Positions 37,677-49,855 of a stretch of DNA of 64,000 bases are shown piece after piece (position 1 is the first letter of the stretch; the number at the start of each line of letters is the position of its first letter). Both the position numbers and the translations under genes were made by a program. Below the pieces are notes generated by a model. That model was not told the origin of the DNA and made no database searches. It saw nothing but the letters and a program-made list of their open reading frames with translations. Origin of the DNA: Scatophagus argus (lineage: Eukaryota > Chordata > Actinopteri > Scatophagidae); contig NC_058504.1 of assembly GCF_020382885.2 (NCBI RefSeq), positions 22,929,545 through 22,993,544 on the forward strand, in the 5' to 3' direction.

Positions 37677-39200
37677 TGGATAGATAGATAGATACCTTAT
37701 TGATCCTCAGAGAAATTCAAGCATCCAGAAGTCCATTACAGCAGTGAAAGTTAGTCAGAAAATAAGCAAACAAACTAAACAAGGCCTAACTGTTAGTGGG
37801 AAAAATAGACTAAACATATACTAAATAAACTAACATATGCTACATAAAGAACAATAGAGCGCAGAGAAAGCAGGTCGACCAGATTGTGTGTAAAACAAGA
37901 GAGTAAAAAGCCACAGTATAAACATATGTAAATGGGTTGCTACTCAGAAATGAGTTATAAAGTGCAGGTTAATTGTGGCAAACATATAAGATAAGGTGCA
38001 TAGTGGAGTAAATGTCCAATAAATAAATGGGATTTTTTTAAGCCTGATGTGACTCAGACACAGACTGTCGCTGGGGTCGTGACCCCTGAACACCCAGAGA
38101 TGTGTTGTAGAGTCTAATGGCCAGGGGGACAAACGAGTTCCTGAGTCTGTTTGTGGAGCAGGTCAGAGACAGCAGCCTGGTGCTGAACACACTCCTCTGA
38201 GTGATCAGAGTCCTGTGCAGAGGGTGGGAGGCGTTGTCTAGTATGGACGGGATCTTATCCAGGGTCTGTTTTTCTGCTACTGACGCTACAGAGTCCAGCT
38301 CTGTACTCGTCACAGATCCTGCCCTCCACACCAGTCTGTCCAGCCGTGTTGCGTCCCTCTTCTTGATGCTGCCTCCCCAGCACACCACAGCACAGAAGAG
38401 TACTCTGGCCACCACAGTCTGGTAGAACATCAGCAGCAGTTTTTTGCAGATGTTAAAGGACCCCAGCCTCCTCAGGAAGTTTTCCTTTGGATGACGTCCG
38501 TGTTCACTGACCAGTCCGGTCTGTCATCCAGCAGCAGACCCAGGTACTTGTATGTCCTGACCACCTCCACCTCTGTGACTTCCATGGAGACTGGTGTGGG
38601 AAGGGGTCTCTTCCTCCTGAAGCCGACCACCAACTCCTTGGTTTTTGATGTGTTGAGTCCTCAGCCCTGCACCATTCAGCCAAGTCCCCCACCAGGCTCC
38701 TGTACTCCCCCTCCTGTCCATCCTCCATTGTCAAGGTGAGAGTGGGTCTTGTGCAGCAGGTACAGGATGGCGTCGTCCATCCCTACCTTTGCCTGATAGG
38801 CAAACTGCAGGGGGTCCTGGGCATGCTGGGCCTGGGGTCTGAGGTGGTGGAGCATCAGCTGTTCCAGTGTCTTCATCACGTGCGACGTTAGGACCACTGG
38901 TCTGAAGTCGTCGGGCTGTCTCAAGTGTGGCCTCTTGGCGACTGGGACAAAACAGGATTTCTTCCACAGGGTTGGAACCTTTCCCTGGTGAATGCTCATG
39001 CTGAAGATCTGCTGGAGGGGCTTTCCAATAAGTGATGTTGATGGGGGCTGAGTTTGTGTCCTTGTGCTGGGGGGTGGGCGTTGAATGGATGAAGGGGGAA
39101 GCAGACCATTTGCGTGGGGATGGGTGTGGACGGGTGTTGAGTGGGTTGAGGGGGTTGAGGGGGGAATGGAGACATTAGCATGAGCGTCAAACCTGTTCAC
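37677..39200 (-). mobile_element. Rex1/CR1/L2-like LINE, broken, with (GATA)n tail
   Basis: The minus strand encodes reverse-transcriptase pieces in more than one frame. An N-terminal palm part (39200 to about 38730) carries DDFRPVVLTSHVMKTLEQL and DPLQFAYQAKVGMDDAI. A C-terminal part (38430-38041) carries MFYQTVVARVLFCAVVCWGG and ends NSFVPLAIRLYN. The segment between them that should hold the catalytic aspartates is missing, so this copy is dead by internal deletion and frameshift. The 3'UTR runs to 37677 and ends in a GATA tail. The 5' limit is approximate. Confidence 0.85.
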
Positions 39201-39354
39201 ATTAAAGATTCACACGCTCTGCCCTTTTCTGTTAAGACGAAGTCTTTTCGCTTTCTTTTTTTAGCTGAAGACAGGCATCAGGACAACAGGAAGGCGCAAA
39301 CTGTCTTTGGCTTCAACATAAAGTAAAACCCAGTACAATTAACATTTTAAAATT

Positions 39355-39457
39355 AAATTAAAGAGTTTGGTCTAGACCTATTCCAACTGGAAAGTGAGAG
39401 ATAACATTTGTTGCGATTTGGCGCTATATAAATAAATAGAGTTGAATTGTATTGAAA
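39355..39457 (+). mobile_element. L2-type LINE 3' end fragment
   Basis: AAAGAGTTTGGTCTAGACCT, then GATTTGGCGCTATATAAATA and a degenerate GTTGAATTGTATTG tail. Same 3' end family as the minus-strand fragment at 25.4 kb, but on the plus strand and only about 100 bp. Confidence 0.75.
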
Positions 39458-39682
39458 ACAAACAACAAGACAGACAGACGCAGTTGGAAAGAAAAACACT
39501 GGCTGCAGCTTATTTTGAGAATTTAGTATCAGGGTTTATTTGAAGACTTTTTAAGGATTCTTGTACTTGACTGCTTTTTTCAGTAGTTTCGGTTACTTTC
39601 TACTTTTCCTCCAGTCCATTTATGTGACAGTTGTGGTTACTAGTTAGACTATGAAGACATATGAAGTTTTCATGATTCAGTC

Positions 39683-40195
39683 AAAAATCAAGGATCAAGG
39701 AACTTTTATTGTCATACCAGTTCACATTTACATGTTTATGGTACGAAATTAGGTCCAGGGAGCAATAAGTGGAATATAAAATTATGAAATGAAAAGTTGG
39801 ATAAAATAGAAATGTAAGCTAAGTAAAATTAGAATGTATATAGCTAAATACAAATACATTATAAAATTAAACATTTGCAAAAAAGAAATAAATAAAGAAG
39901 CCAGTTTTAGCATGTGCAGCATAAATATGCATGTGCAAGTGTGTGCAAATATGAGGTAGTCCGGGAAAGTAGTCCCTAATGTTGCACTTGTGGTATTGCA
40001 CTTGTAGGTGTGAAGTGTTTGTAGTGCTGCTCTGTGCTGTCGGGGGTGGGGGGTCTACAGGGCATGGCTTAGAGTTCAGCAGTCTGACAGCTTCAGGGAA
40101 GAAGCTGTTTCTGAGCCTGGTGGTCTTGTTCCAGATGCTCCTCAGCCTCCTGCCTGAGGGGAGGGGTTGGAAAAAAGTGTTGGTGATTCAACTGT
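39683..40195 (-). mobile_element. 3' end of a Rex1/CR1-like LINE
   Basis: The minus strand around 40190-40070 translates to LPSGRRLRSIWNKTT followed by NSFFPEAVRLLNS, the conserved C-terminus of this LINE group. A 3'UTR of about 380 bp follows and ends near TGACAATAAAAGTTCCTTG. 5'-truncated; no catalytic domain. Confidence 0.8.
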
Positions 40196-40302
40196 CCAGC
40201 AGTAAAATAAACAGTTCAAATCAGCCCCACTTTCATCAGCTGCAACATTAAAATGATGTTTAGTCCATGAATCCGCCATGAATAATAACTCAACATTATA
40301 GA

Positions 40303-40730
40303 AGAATCTTTATTGGCAGTATATATATTTTTTACATACACACACTGAATTTGACTTCTGCATTTGACCCATCCTTAGTTGAACACACACGTGCAACACC
40401 TGGCATATTACATGCAGTGAAACACACACAGGAGCCCGGGGAGCATATTGGGGGGTTAAGTGCCTTGCTCAAGGGCACATCAGCCGGCTAATGAATGGGG
40501 GGCATTAACCACTCCACCACACCCAAATTTTTCCTGCCCATCCGGTGGGGGAATCGAATCGGCGACCCTCCGATCACAACCTCTAGCTTCTTCAACCTCT
40601 AGGCCATGACTGCCCCCAAAGAACAACGGGAGAACATGCAAACTCCACATAGAAGGGCCCGGACCGGGATTCGAACCTGGAACCCTGTTGCTATGAGGCG
40701 ACAGTGTTAACCGCTACACCACCTGCATGT
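40303..40730 (-). mobile_element. tRNA-like SINE, apparently with two tRNA-like heads
   Basis: On the minus strand, head 1 (about 40728-40640) reads GGTGTAGCGGTTAACACTG and contains a B-box GGTTCGAATCC (40667-40677). Head 2 (about 40620-40545) reads GCAGTCATGGCCTAGAGGTT with B-box-like GATTCGATTCC (40550-40560). A body with GCCCTTGAGCAAGGCACTTA and CCCCGGGCTCCTGTGTGTG follows, ending CTGCCAATAAAGAT. These are SINE features, not functional tRNA genes. Confidence 0.75.
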
Positions 40731-41589
40731 AATAATATAGCAGAACATACACATCCCCTGCAGACCAGTACATACCCAAACCCCCCCTTTACCAGAAAGT
40801 CTTAACTGCAGAAATGTGAGCGTCCTCTGTGATCGTATCTCCATCTTAGATCAATATGTTCACTCACATGTTCAGTTTTGCTTGTCTAGTTTTATGACTT
40901 TATTAAATCAATGCATTTTTATTTCATTAGGACGGCCCCACTCTTTGATTTCCTGTCAGTCTACAGTCTTTCTCGGAGTGTGATGTCAATTTTACCTTCC
41001 TTTGCGTGTTTGTGGCTTCTATTCGTCCTGATATGTTTTTGTAAAGATGATTGACAGCAGCAGATAATCCAGGACAGCTGCTGCTCGCTGCTGGACATCA
41101 CTCTCAACATACAGCAGCAGAGCAGGAATCATGAATCCAACATGCCAAGCCATGAAGAACATTTTATTAATACACATAATCAAATGAAAACTAAATAAGA
41201 ATAAAACTTCAAAGAAAAAGTAGATGTACTTTTCAGTGCAGTGAAGTCAGAGCGCCACCTGCTGCTCAGAGGAACACATCACAAAAAAACTATGAAACAC
41301 TGGATTAATAGTCAAAACTTAAACAACAACTGTCAAGATTGTGACAAAGACAAAAACATGTTTTATTTGTAAATTTGTGACATTTAGTTATAATTTGAAT
41401 TAAATGCAAAAGGAAAAATATTGTCAACTATCTAATCATATGCGGACACATACAATATTAAAACATCAGTGATAAATTAGATTACCTTTGTAATGTATGT
41501 GGATACGGGAAGGGAAAACGTCTAGTCTCTGAGGTATTTGTATGCCTTTGGACCATGTAAATGGAGTGTGAGGGCAAACTCTCTGTAGG

Positions 41590-42057
41590 CCTTTGTGTAC
41601 TCATGGCCCTGCTGAACGTCAGCAAAACTAAGGAGCTGATTGTGGACTACAGGAAGAAGCAGCAAAAGGACATCCGTCCACTCTGCATCGGCGGGTCTGA
41701 GGTGGAGAGGGTGGACAGTTTTAAATACCTCAGTGTGACCATCACACGGGACCTGTCCTGGTCACCGCACGTTAACAGGACTGTTAAGAAGGCCAGGCAG
41801 CGTCTGTTCCACCTCAGACCCCTCAGAGACTTCAAGCTCCCCCTCAAGGTGCTCAGGAACTTTTACACCTGCACCACTGAGAGCATCTTGAGTGGGAGCA
41901 TCACCACATGAATGGCAGCTGCACAAAGCAGGATCTCTCGGCCCTTAGGAGGGTAGTCCGCTCAGCTGAGCGGACAATCAGAACAACGTTACCCGACCTG
42001 CAGGATATTTACACCAAACGATGCAGAAGCTTTCAAAAGCTTCTTCCCCCAGGCCAT
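41590..42057 (+). mobile_element. LINE reverse-transcriptase C-terminus, frameshifted
   Basis: Plus-strand frame 41561-41911 reads LNVSKTKELIVDYRKK, SFKYLSVTITRDLSW, ARQRLFHLRPLRDF and FYTCTTESILSGSITT. The homologous text then continues in another frame (KQDLSALRRVVRSAE, LPDLQDIYTKRC) to about 42050. This is the thumb and C-terminal part of a Rex1/CR1/L2-like LINE. The catalytic palm is absent and a frameshift lies near 41910. Confidence 0.85.
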
Positions 42058-42063
42058 CCGCTC

Positions 42064-42965
42064 AACAGAATCAGAATCAGAATCAGAATCAGCTTCATTT
42101 GCCAAGTATGTGTGACCATACAAGAAATTTGACTCCGGATTTTTCTCTGTCCTGTGCACCATACAAAATACAAAATAGCAATAATAATAATAAAAATGAA
42201 GAAAATGAAGAATAAAGTATTTACAAGAAAAAGAAATATATATATACATGTAGTGCAAACAGTGGAATGATGTAGTGCAAACAGTGTGATGGTTCACACA
42301 GTGGCAGGTGGTTTACGGGGAGATCAGGGAGACAGTCTGGGGGAGAAACTGTTTTTGTGTCTGGTGGTCTTGGCATACAGAGCTCTGTAACGCCTACCAG
42401 AGGGAAGCAGATCAAATAGTTTGTGTACAGGGTGTGAGGGGTCTGCAGTGATGCTTCCTGCCCGTTTTTTGACCCTGGACTGGTATAAGTCCTGGATGGA
42501 GGGCAGGTCGGCCCCGATGATTTTTTCTGCAGACTTGATTATCCGTTGCAGTCTGTTTCTGTCCTGTTTGGTGGCCGATCCAAACCAGACAGTGATCGAA
42601 GTGCAGAGAACAGACTGGACGATGGAGGTGTAAAAGATGGTCAGCAGCTCCTGAGGCAGGTTGAACTTCTTCAGCTGTCGCAGAAAATACAACCTCTGCT
42701 GGGCCTTTTTCTTGATGAGGTCTACGTGGGACTTCCACTTGAGATCCCGGGCGATTGTAGTTCCCAGGAACTTAAAGGAGTCCACAGTAGACACTGTGTT
42801 GTTGAGAATGGTAAGAGGAGGTAAGGTGGGTGGGTTCTTCCTAAAGTCCACTGTCATCTCCACAGTCTTGAGCGGGTTAAGCTCCAGGTTGTTCAGACCA
42901 CACCAGAGGACCAGCTGGTCTACTTCACGTCTGTAGGCAGCCTCATGTGAGTCTCTGCGTTGAGG
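42064..42965 (-). mobile_element. Rex1/CR1-like LINE, C-terminal RT plus (GATTCT)n tail
   Basis: The minus frame 43022-42324 reads EAAYRREVDQLVLWC, NPLKTVEMTVDFRK, SFKFLGTTIARDLKW, FYTSIVQSVLCTSITVWFG and HKLFDLLPSGRRYRALY. It is still open over about 200 codons. The palm with the YADD/FADD motif is missing (5' truncation). The 3' end carries a GATTCT-repeat tail (AATCAG repeats at 42069-42090 on the plus strand). It faces the plus-strand LINE fragment that ends at 42057. Confidence 0.88.
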
Positions 42966-43039
42966 TCCAGCTTTCTCTGCGTCAGCGACACTGCACCTTT
43001 TTTGACAACTACATACCACCAATAAAAAACTCCTATATT

Positions 43040-43690
43040 AAGTACCTGTTTGATAGTGTTGTGGCTAAATTTAAGGAATCAAAGCTGTTGTCATTTACTT
43101 CAGTATCATGTCACAGTACTGCAGTAAAGTCTTATGCCAGTTGTAGTCCCTCTGAAATTGACCATTTTGTGGTCAGTGCTGCAAGTGCACCAAGGTTAAC
43201 AATCGACTACTGCCCTGCTAAAAAAGACACACATAAAGTAAAAGAGACTTGCACCCTGGTATAATACTGAGGTTACATATTAAAGCAAAAGGCACAAATA
43301 TTTGAAAGGAAATGCCGTTCCTCCAAACTTACAGAATCTCACTCAATCTGACAAGACAGCCTTAGATTATATAGGAAACCCCTATGGAGAGCAGCCTATT
43401 ACTCAAAATTAATTGAGGATAACAAGCATAATCCCAGGTTTCTCTTCAGCACTGTAGCCAGGCTGACAGAGAGCCATAGTGCTATCGAGCCTTGTATCCC
43501 TGTGACCCTCACAAGAAATTACTTTATTTTTTTTAATAACAAGATTTGACTCAATAGGGACAAAATTCAACACTACTGACCTCAGCTGGTACTGATCTAC
43601 CTTCAAACACAGGAGTCTTAGAAACAGCAGTAGAAGCAGAAAATTATCTTGAGTCCTTTTCTCCCATTGACCTTCATCAGCTAAATTCAT
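43040..43690 (+). mobile_element. Decayed L2-like LINE ORF fragment
   Basis: The plus strand near 43390-43500 can be read as [17 protein letters not shown] followed by EPCIP, matching the open L2-like frame at 47.76-47.83 kb (NPRFLFNTVARLTKSHSS, EPCIP). Stops and frameshifts interrupt both sides. The left limit is uncertain. Confidence 0.65.
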
Positions 43691-43759
43691 TCATATTTTC
43701 GTTAACTTTCTTTTTATTGTGTTTTTCTATAAAATATAAACATCGACAAAAACAGAACA

Positions 43760-45724
43760 AAAAGCAAATGCTAAGATCAGCAAAATCAAAATCAGAAAAA
43801 TAAAAACAATAACAGGCTGGATTACTTACTTTTTAAAAGATAAAATAGAATAAGGTAATGCAAAATAAAATAAGATAAGTAAAATAAATATGGTTCTGGA
43901 GGTAGTACAATAGTGAGGTAGTACAGAGTGGAAGTAGTGCAAGTAAGTGAGGTAAACAGTACAAATGGTCAGCAGGTGGCTCATGACATGAGCATAGGAC
44001 AGTTCCTGTACTGAGGTAACTAAAGTGCAGAGCAGTATGTTAATCAGTTGGTGTTCAGCAGTCCAACAGCAGAGGGGAAGAAGCTGTTCTTGTGGTGTGA
44101 GGTTTTGGTCCGAATGGACCGTAACCTCCTGCCTGAAGGGAGTTTCTCAAAGAGTCTGTGTCCAGGGTGAGAAGGGTCAGCTGTGATCTGACCTGCACGC
44201 CTCAGAGTCCTGGAGGTGTACAGGTCTCTGAGAGATGGAAGGCTGCAGCCGATCACCTTCTCAGCAGAAAAAGGTGATCGGCAGAGAAACTTGTTAACAT
44301 AAATCGTGAGTCATATACTCTCCACGGCCCATAACTAAGTGTCTTAAGCAAGTACCTAAAACAAAAAAAGGCAAATGTCTTTTTAAGTTAAATGTTAATA
44401 TTTGAATCCACCTGGGCCGCGTTTATCTCTTCATTCAATCCAATCTTGGCTGGCACCTTGAGTTTCCTCAGTTGCCGCAGGAATAACATCCTCTGCTGGG
44501 CCCTTTTGATGAGGGAGCTGATGGTCAGCTCCCACTTGAGGTCTCAGGTAAGGTTGGTACCCAGGAAGCGGAAGGAGTCCACCATGGAGATGGGGGTGTC
44601 TGTCAGGGTAAGGGGGAGCGATGGAGCTGGCACTTTCCGAAAGTCTACGATCATCTCTACTGTCTTCTGGGCGTTCAGCTCCAGGTCCACGCCAGGACAC
44701 CAGACGGTCCACCTCCCTCCTGTAGGCAAACTCATTCCCATCTGAGATGAGACCGATGAGGGTGGTGTCGTCTGCAAACTCAATCAGACAGACTGGTGGC
44801 CGGAGGTGCAGCAGTTAGTGTAGAGGGAGAAGAGCAGAGGGGAAAGTACACAACCCTGGGGGGTACCGGTGCTGATGGTCCGGGTGTCCGAGACATTCTT
44901 CCCCAGCCTCACATGCTGTTTCCTGTCTGTCAGGAAGTCAGTGATCCACCGGCAGATGCGGTCAGGCACGTTCAGCAGGGACAGCTTGTCCTGGAGGACA
45001 GCTGGGCGGATTGCTTTGAAGGCAGAGCTGAAGTCCACAAACAAGAGCCTAACGTAGGTTCCTGGGGAGTCCAGATGCCGCAGGACAAAGTGCAGAGTCA
45101 AGTTGACTGCATCGTCTACAGACCTGTTGGCTCTGTAGGCAAACTGCAGGGGGTCCAGGAGGGGGGTTGTGATGGACCTGAGGTGGGACAGAACCAGGCA
45201 CTCAAATGACTTCATGACTACATATGTCAGTGCCACAGGTCTGTAGTCATTAAATCCAGTGATCCTCGGCTTCTTGGGGACTGGAACTATGGTGGAGGTT
45301 TTGAAGCAGACTGGCACATGGCATGACTCCAGAGAGGTGTTGAAAATGTCTGTGAACACTGGAGTCAGCTCATCCGCACAGTGTCTCAGGGAGGAGGGGG
45401 ACACACCGTCTGGTCCAGAAGCCTTGTGAGGGTACAGTTTCCTGAACAGCTTGTTAACATCCTCCTCCAGGATAAAGAGGACTGTGGTGGAGGAGGAGGG
45501 GTCTGAGGAGGACTCTGGTGGGAGTGGGGGGTGTGAATGACCGTGTTGATGGGGTGTGTGGGGGAGTCAGGGCTGGCAGATAGTTCAGCAAAACGACAGT
45601 AGAACTCAATCAGACTGTTGGCTATTCGCAGGTTGACAGTGAAGTGGGGGACTTTGGGCTTGTAATTGGTGATTTGCCTAAGCCCTTTCCACACAGAGGC
45701 CGAGTCATTGGCTGAGCCAGTCAT
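43760..45724 (-). mobile_element. Rex1/CR1-like LINE with RT palm retained, interrupted
   Basis: Minus-strand blocks in order: LRQITNYKPKVPHF (45.7 kb); CFKTSTIVPVPKKPRI, NDYRPVALTYVVMKSFE, DPLQFAYRANRSVDDAV, LLFVDFSSAFKAIRP and STGTPQGCVLSPLLFSLY (45404-44784); then after a frameshift FADD at 44778-44767, NAQKTVEMIVDFRK and SFRFLGTNLT. The C-terminal block (SLRDLYTSRTLRRAG to NSFFPSAVGLLN) sits at 44256-44044. About 60 residues between the last two blocks are replaced by unrelated sequence (44260-44445). It is inactive because of frameshifts. Confidence 0.87.
44288..44445 (-). repeat. L1-upstream-type segment inside a LINE (copy of 47171-47337)
   Basis: From AACTTGTTAACATAAAT to ATCCAAT this matches 47171-47337 by eye at roughly 90%, including ACTAAGTGTCTTAAGCAAGT and ATTTGAATCCACCTGGGCC, in the same orientation. 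The other copy is directly upstream of the L1 ORF2 fragment. It replaces a piece of the host LINE rather than simply interrupting it. Confidence 0.8.
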
Positions 45725-45779
45725 TTTGCATTGGCGGTTCTGACTTACACTACTTCCTTGTAATTGCTTTTTTACAGGT

Positions 45780-47337
45780 TACTCACAAAATTTTCAGTAA
45801 ACATCTGTCCTCTTTTAACACATTTCCTGTCATATTGCCAAAATACAGTAGCATACATGACGTAGGTATACCATAACACAGAATTCTGACAATAGCTAGG
45901 TGAACATCTTCCCAAAAGTTTATGATTGCCAATAATTTGGTTGCTCTCGGCCCCATTTCATAATAGGATTGATTTAGAAATCTTGTCTTCTTTTCACTTT
46001 CTGTAGTTAACATACCATCTATACTATCCCTAAATTTCTTTCATTTTTGGAAGCAGTGAGGTGTCTCATGTAGTTTTATGCTGTTGTTCAATTTTAAGCA
46101 GCTTTTCCTTCTCATAGACTTTCTTCAGCTCGTCTACTATTGGTTTACTATTTAATATTCCAACATTTAACCTCCATAATGTACTTTACTCTTGCACTTT
46201 TAATTTGACTTCAAGATAAACCGCACAATGATCCAATACCTCTGCCTCTTGAATTTGGCACTTCTTTACCCTATATAAGTCTTTCTTATTCATAAAAAAA
46301 ATTCTGGCATAACTGTCATTAGGGACTGAGTAGTGTGTGTAATCTCTTTTAGAGGGATGCAATTCCCTCCAAGCATCAACTATCCCAAATTCTCATTCAA
46401 TCATTTCAGTAACACAGTTTTTTTTCTTGTTTGTTGTGTCCAGATTACTATTCATCACAATATTGAAGCTGCCACCACATATCATTATTCCCTCCATTTC
46501 TAATATCATGATATCTAGCAGGATTTTAAAGAATTGTTTTCCACTGTTAGGTGGTGCATATACATTAACCAATGTCACCATTTTGTTTTCCAGTTTTCCT
46601 TTCACAAAAATAAATCTCCCTTTTTTAGCACTAATTTCTTTGACACATTCAAATTTCACTGAATTGTGGACAAGTATGATTACACCTCTTTTACCTTGGT
46701 GGAGTGAACTTTGAAATGAATTTGTATAGCCAGACTTCTTAAGTTTCTCACTTTCCTGTCTAGATAAATGTGTCTCCTGTAAATATATAATTTGTGACTT
46801 ATCCTTCCTTAATTTGGTCATTATCTTCTGGCGTTTCACAGGGTTTTGCAAACCATTCATATTCAATGACAATATCTTAATATTATACTCTGACATTACT
46901 GGGTTACTGGGTTTGTGTGGCAATTTAGCTCAGAACATAAAAAACTATTACTAATTATAATACAACAATTGAACACAACTGGACACAGAACAATGTGACT
47001 CCCCAAACCATCCTGTAAGGTCCCTGCTGGTGGGTGGGGGGTAAAGTGCCTCTTTTTAATAGGGGCCCTCCCTAGTTGTGAGAAAAATCCCACTTATGCT
47101 AGAATTGTCCAACATATGGCGCATAAAGAGAAAACTAAACAAGTAAAGCAACCCTTTGGTCAGTTTCACAAACTTGTTAACATAAATTTTGAGTCATATG
47201 CCCTCCATGGCCCATAACTAAGTGTCTTAAGCAAGTACCCAAAACATAAAAAAGTAAATTTCTTTTCAAGTTAAATGTCAATATTTGAATCCACCTGGGC
47301 CACGGTTATCTCTTCATTGAATCCAATTCACTCAGTG
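45780..47337 (-). mobile_element. L1-type LINE: upstream region and ORF2 endonuclease fragment
   Basis: The minus frame from 46923 (MSEYNIKILSLNMNGLQNPV) is an apurinic-type endonuclease of L1 ORF2. It contains LQETHL (catalytic Glu region), GVIILVHN and VNVYAPP, but the GGDFN motif reads GGSFN, so a catalytic Asp is lost. A later piece near 45960 reads NQSYYEMGPRATKLLA, typical of the L1 linker before the reverse transcriptase. The RT itself is absent. 46924-47337 is the non-coding part upstream of ORF2. Fossil copy. Confidence 0.85.
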
Positions 47338-47399
47338 CCTAGTCTGAACTCCTCCTAATTCGCTGCGGCAACCCCTGAAAGGAGCAGCCGAAAGGAAAA

Positions 47400-49823
47400 G
47401 ATTCCACTACATCCTTCTCCCCTCAGCTCCATGTACCAGTACAACAGACCGTACTGATTTAAACGTTACTCCTGCAGTAATTGATTCCTTTGTCAACAAC
47501 ACTGCAGCCACGTTGCACACAGTTTTAGATATGGTTGCCCCACTGAGAAAGAAGGTTAGAAATCATAGGAGGCTAGCTCCTTGGTATAATTCAAATTTAA
47601 GAACACTTAAACAAACATCAAGACGGATGGAGAGGAAGTGGTACTCCTCCAAATCAGCTGAATCCCAGAGGGCCTGGAAAGACAGTCTATTGACATACAA
47701 AAAGGCCCTTCGTGAAGCCAGAACTGCCTATTATTCAACATTAATAGAGAAAAACAAGAACAACCCACGTTTTCTCTTTAACACTGTAGCCAGGCTGACC
47801 AAGAGTCACAGCTCTGTTGAACCTTGTATTCCTAAAGCTCTTAGTAGTGAAGACTTCATGAGTTTCTTCACCAATAAAATCAATAACATTAGAGAAATAA
47901 TCAATAAAGATCTTCCCAGAATAGCCAATATAGTGCCATCTCTAGTAATCTCTTTTAATCCTACTCCATCTCTGGACAGGTTCCTGCCCATAGACCTCCC
48001 CGAGCTGACCTCCAGCATTAACAAATCTAACCCAACTACATGTCTCTTAGACCCCATCCCAACTAAGCTCCTCAAGGACGTCTTTCCCTTGATTGGCGTT
48101 TCCCTCTTAGATCAGATAAACTTATCCTTAACAACAGGTTATGTACCACAGGCGTTTAAAACCGCTGTTATTAGACCTTTACTTAAAAAACCTTCACTTG
48201 ACCCAGACATCTTAGCAAACTATAGGCCGATATCCAACCTCCCGTTCTTATCTAAAATACTCGAAAGAGTGGTTGCAAATCAGTTGATTGATCACCTACA
48301 CAGGTACAGTCTCTTTGAGATGTTTCAGTCTGGTTTTAGAGCCCATCACAGCACAGAAACAGCACTGGTTAAAGTCACAAATGACCTCCTCATGGCATCA
48401 GACCGCGGGCTTGTCTCCATACTTGTTTTGCTAGATCTCAGTGCTGCTTTCGACACTGTAGATCACAGCATTTTATTACACAGATTAGAACATGAGACTA
48501 GGATCACAGGGACTGCGCTATGCTGGTTCAAATCATATTTAACAGATAGATTTCACTTTGCTCAAGTTAATAATGTTTCCTCTTCATATATAAGGGTTAG
48601 CCTCGGTGTTCCACAAGGTTCAGTGCTTGGGCCGATCCTGTTCACCTTATACATGCTCCCTCTAGGAAATATTATTCAGAAACATGGCATAAACTTTCAT
48701 TGTTATGCTGATGACACTCAGCTGTACTTATCCTTAAAGCCTGAAGAAACAGAGCCGTTAGCCAGACTCCAGGCATGTCTTAAGGACATAAAGGACTGGA
48801 TGACCTCCAATTTTTTATTATTAAACTCAGACAAAACTGAGATCATTGTTCTAGGCCCCAAACACCTTAGAAATAGAATAGCTGATAATATTCTCTCTCT
48901 GGACGGCATTACTTTGGCCTCCAGTACGACTGCAAGGAACCTCGGCGTTATCTTTGATCAAGACGTGTCATTTATTCATCACATTAAACAGACCTCTAAG
49001 ACCGCCTTCTTTCACCTCCGTAATATCGCTAAGATTAGGAGTGTCCTCTCTCAGAGTGATGCTGAAAAACTTGTTCATGCTTTTGTTACTTCTAGGCTGG
49101 ACTACTGCAACTCACTATTGTCAGGATGTCCAAATTATTCTATTAATAACCTGCAGCTGATCCAAAATGCAGCAGCTAGAGTTTTAACAGGAATCAGTAA
49201 AAGGGATCATATCTCCCCCATCTTAGCTTCTCTTCACTGGCTTCCGGTAAAATTCAGAATAGACTTTAAAATTCTCCTACTTAAATATAAGGCCCTAAAT
49301 GGACTCGCCCCATCATACCTGCAGGATCTAATAGTCCCATATATTCCCAATAGATCACTCAGATCACAGAGTGCAGGTTTACTTACAGTTCCCAGAATTT
49401 ATAAAAGTAGAACGGGAGGACGAGCCTTTAGCTATCAGGCACCCCTGCTGTGGAACCAGTTGCCAATCTGGGTTCGACAGGCAGACACCACCTCCACTTT
49501 TAAGACTAAACTTAAAACCTTTCTGTTTAGTAAAGCATATAGTTAGCACCAAATAAAGTGTGTAGGGCTGGTAGGCATAGTTTCACCCACCTCATGATAA
49601 ATAGCCACAGGTAGAATAGGTCTGACTAACTGTTAATCTTTAAATCTCTATCTTAGCTAAGCTGCTATAGGCCTATGCTGCCGGGGGACACAAACATGAT
49701 CCACCAAGCAGTTTCCCCTCCTCCTTTTCCTCTTCTATCCTCTCCCCTCGTCAGATTAACATGCAGTTCATTATTTTATGTCACTAACTGTGTGTCCAGT
49801 GCTCCTCGTAGTCTTGTGTCTCT

Positions 49824-49855
<32 letters not shown>

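Noticed and set aside
40545..40728. Two tRNA-like stretches considered as tRNA genes
   Set aside because: B-boxes are good, but no complete cloverleaf or credible anticodon arm was found and a SINE body follows.
42412..42936. Alternative-frame open frames over the LINE at 42-43 kb
   Set aside because: They are shadows of the recognisable minus-strand reverse-transcriptase frame.
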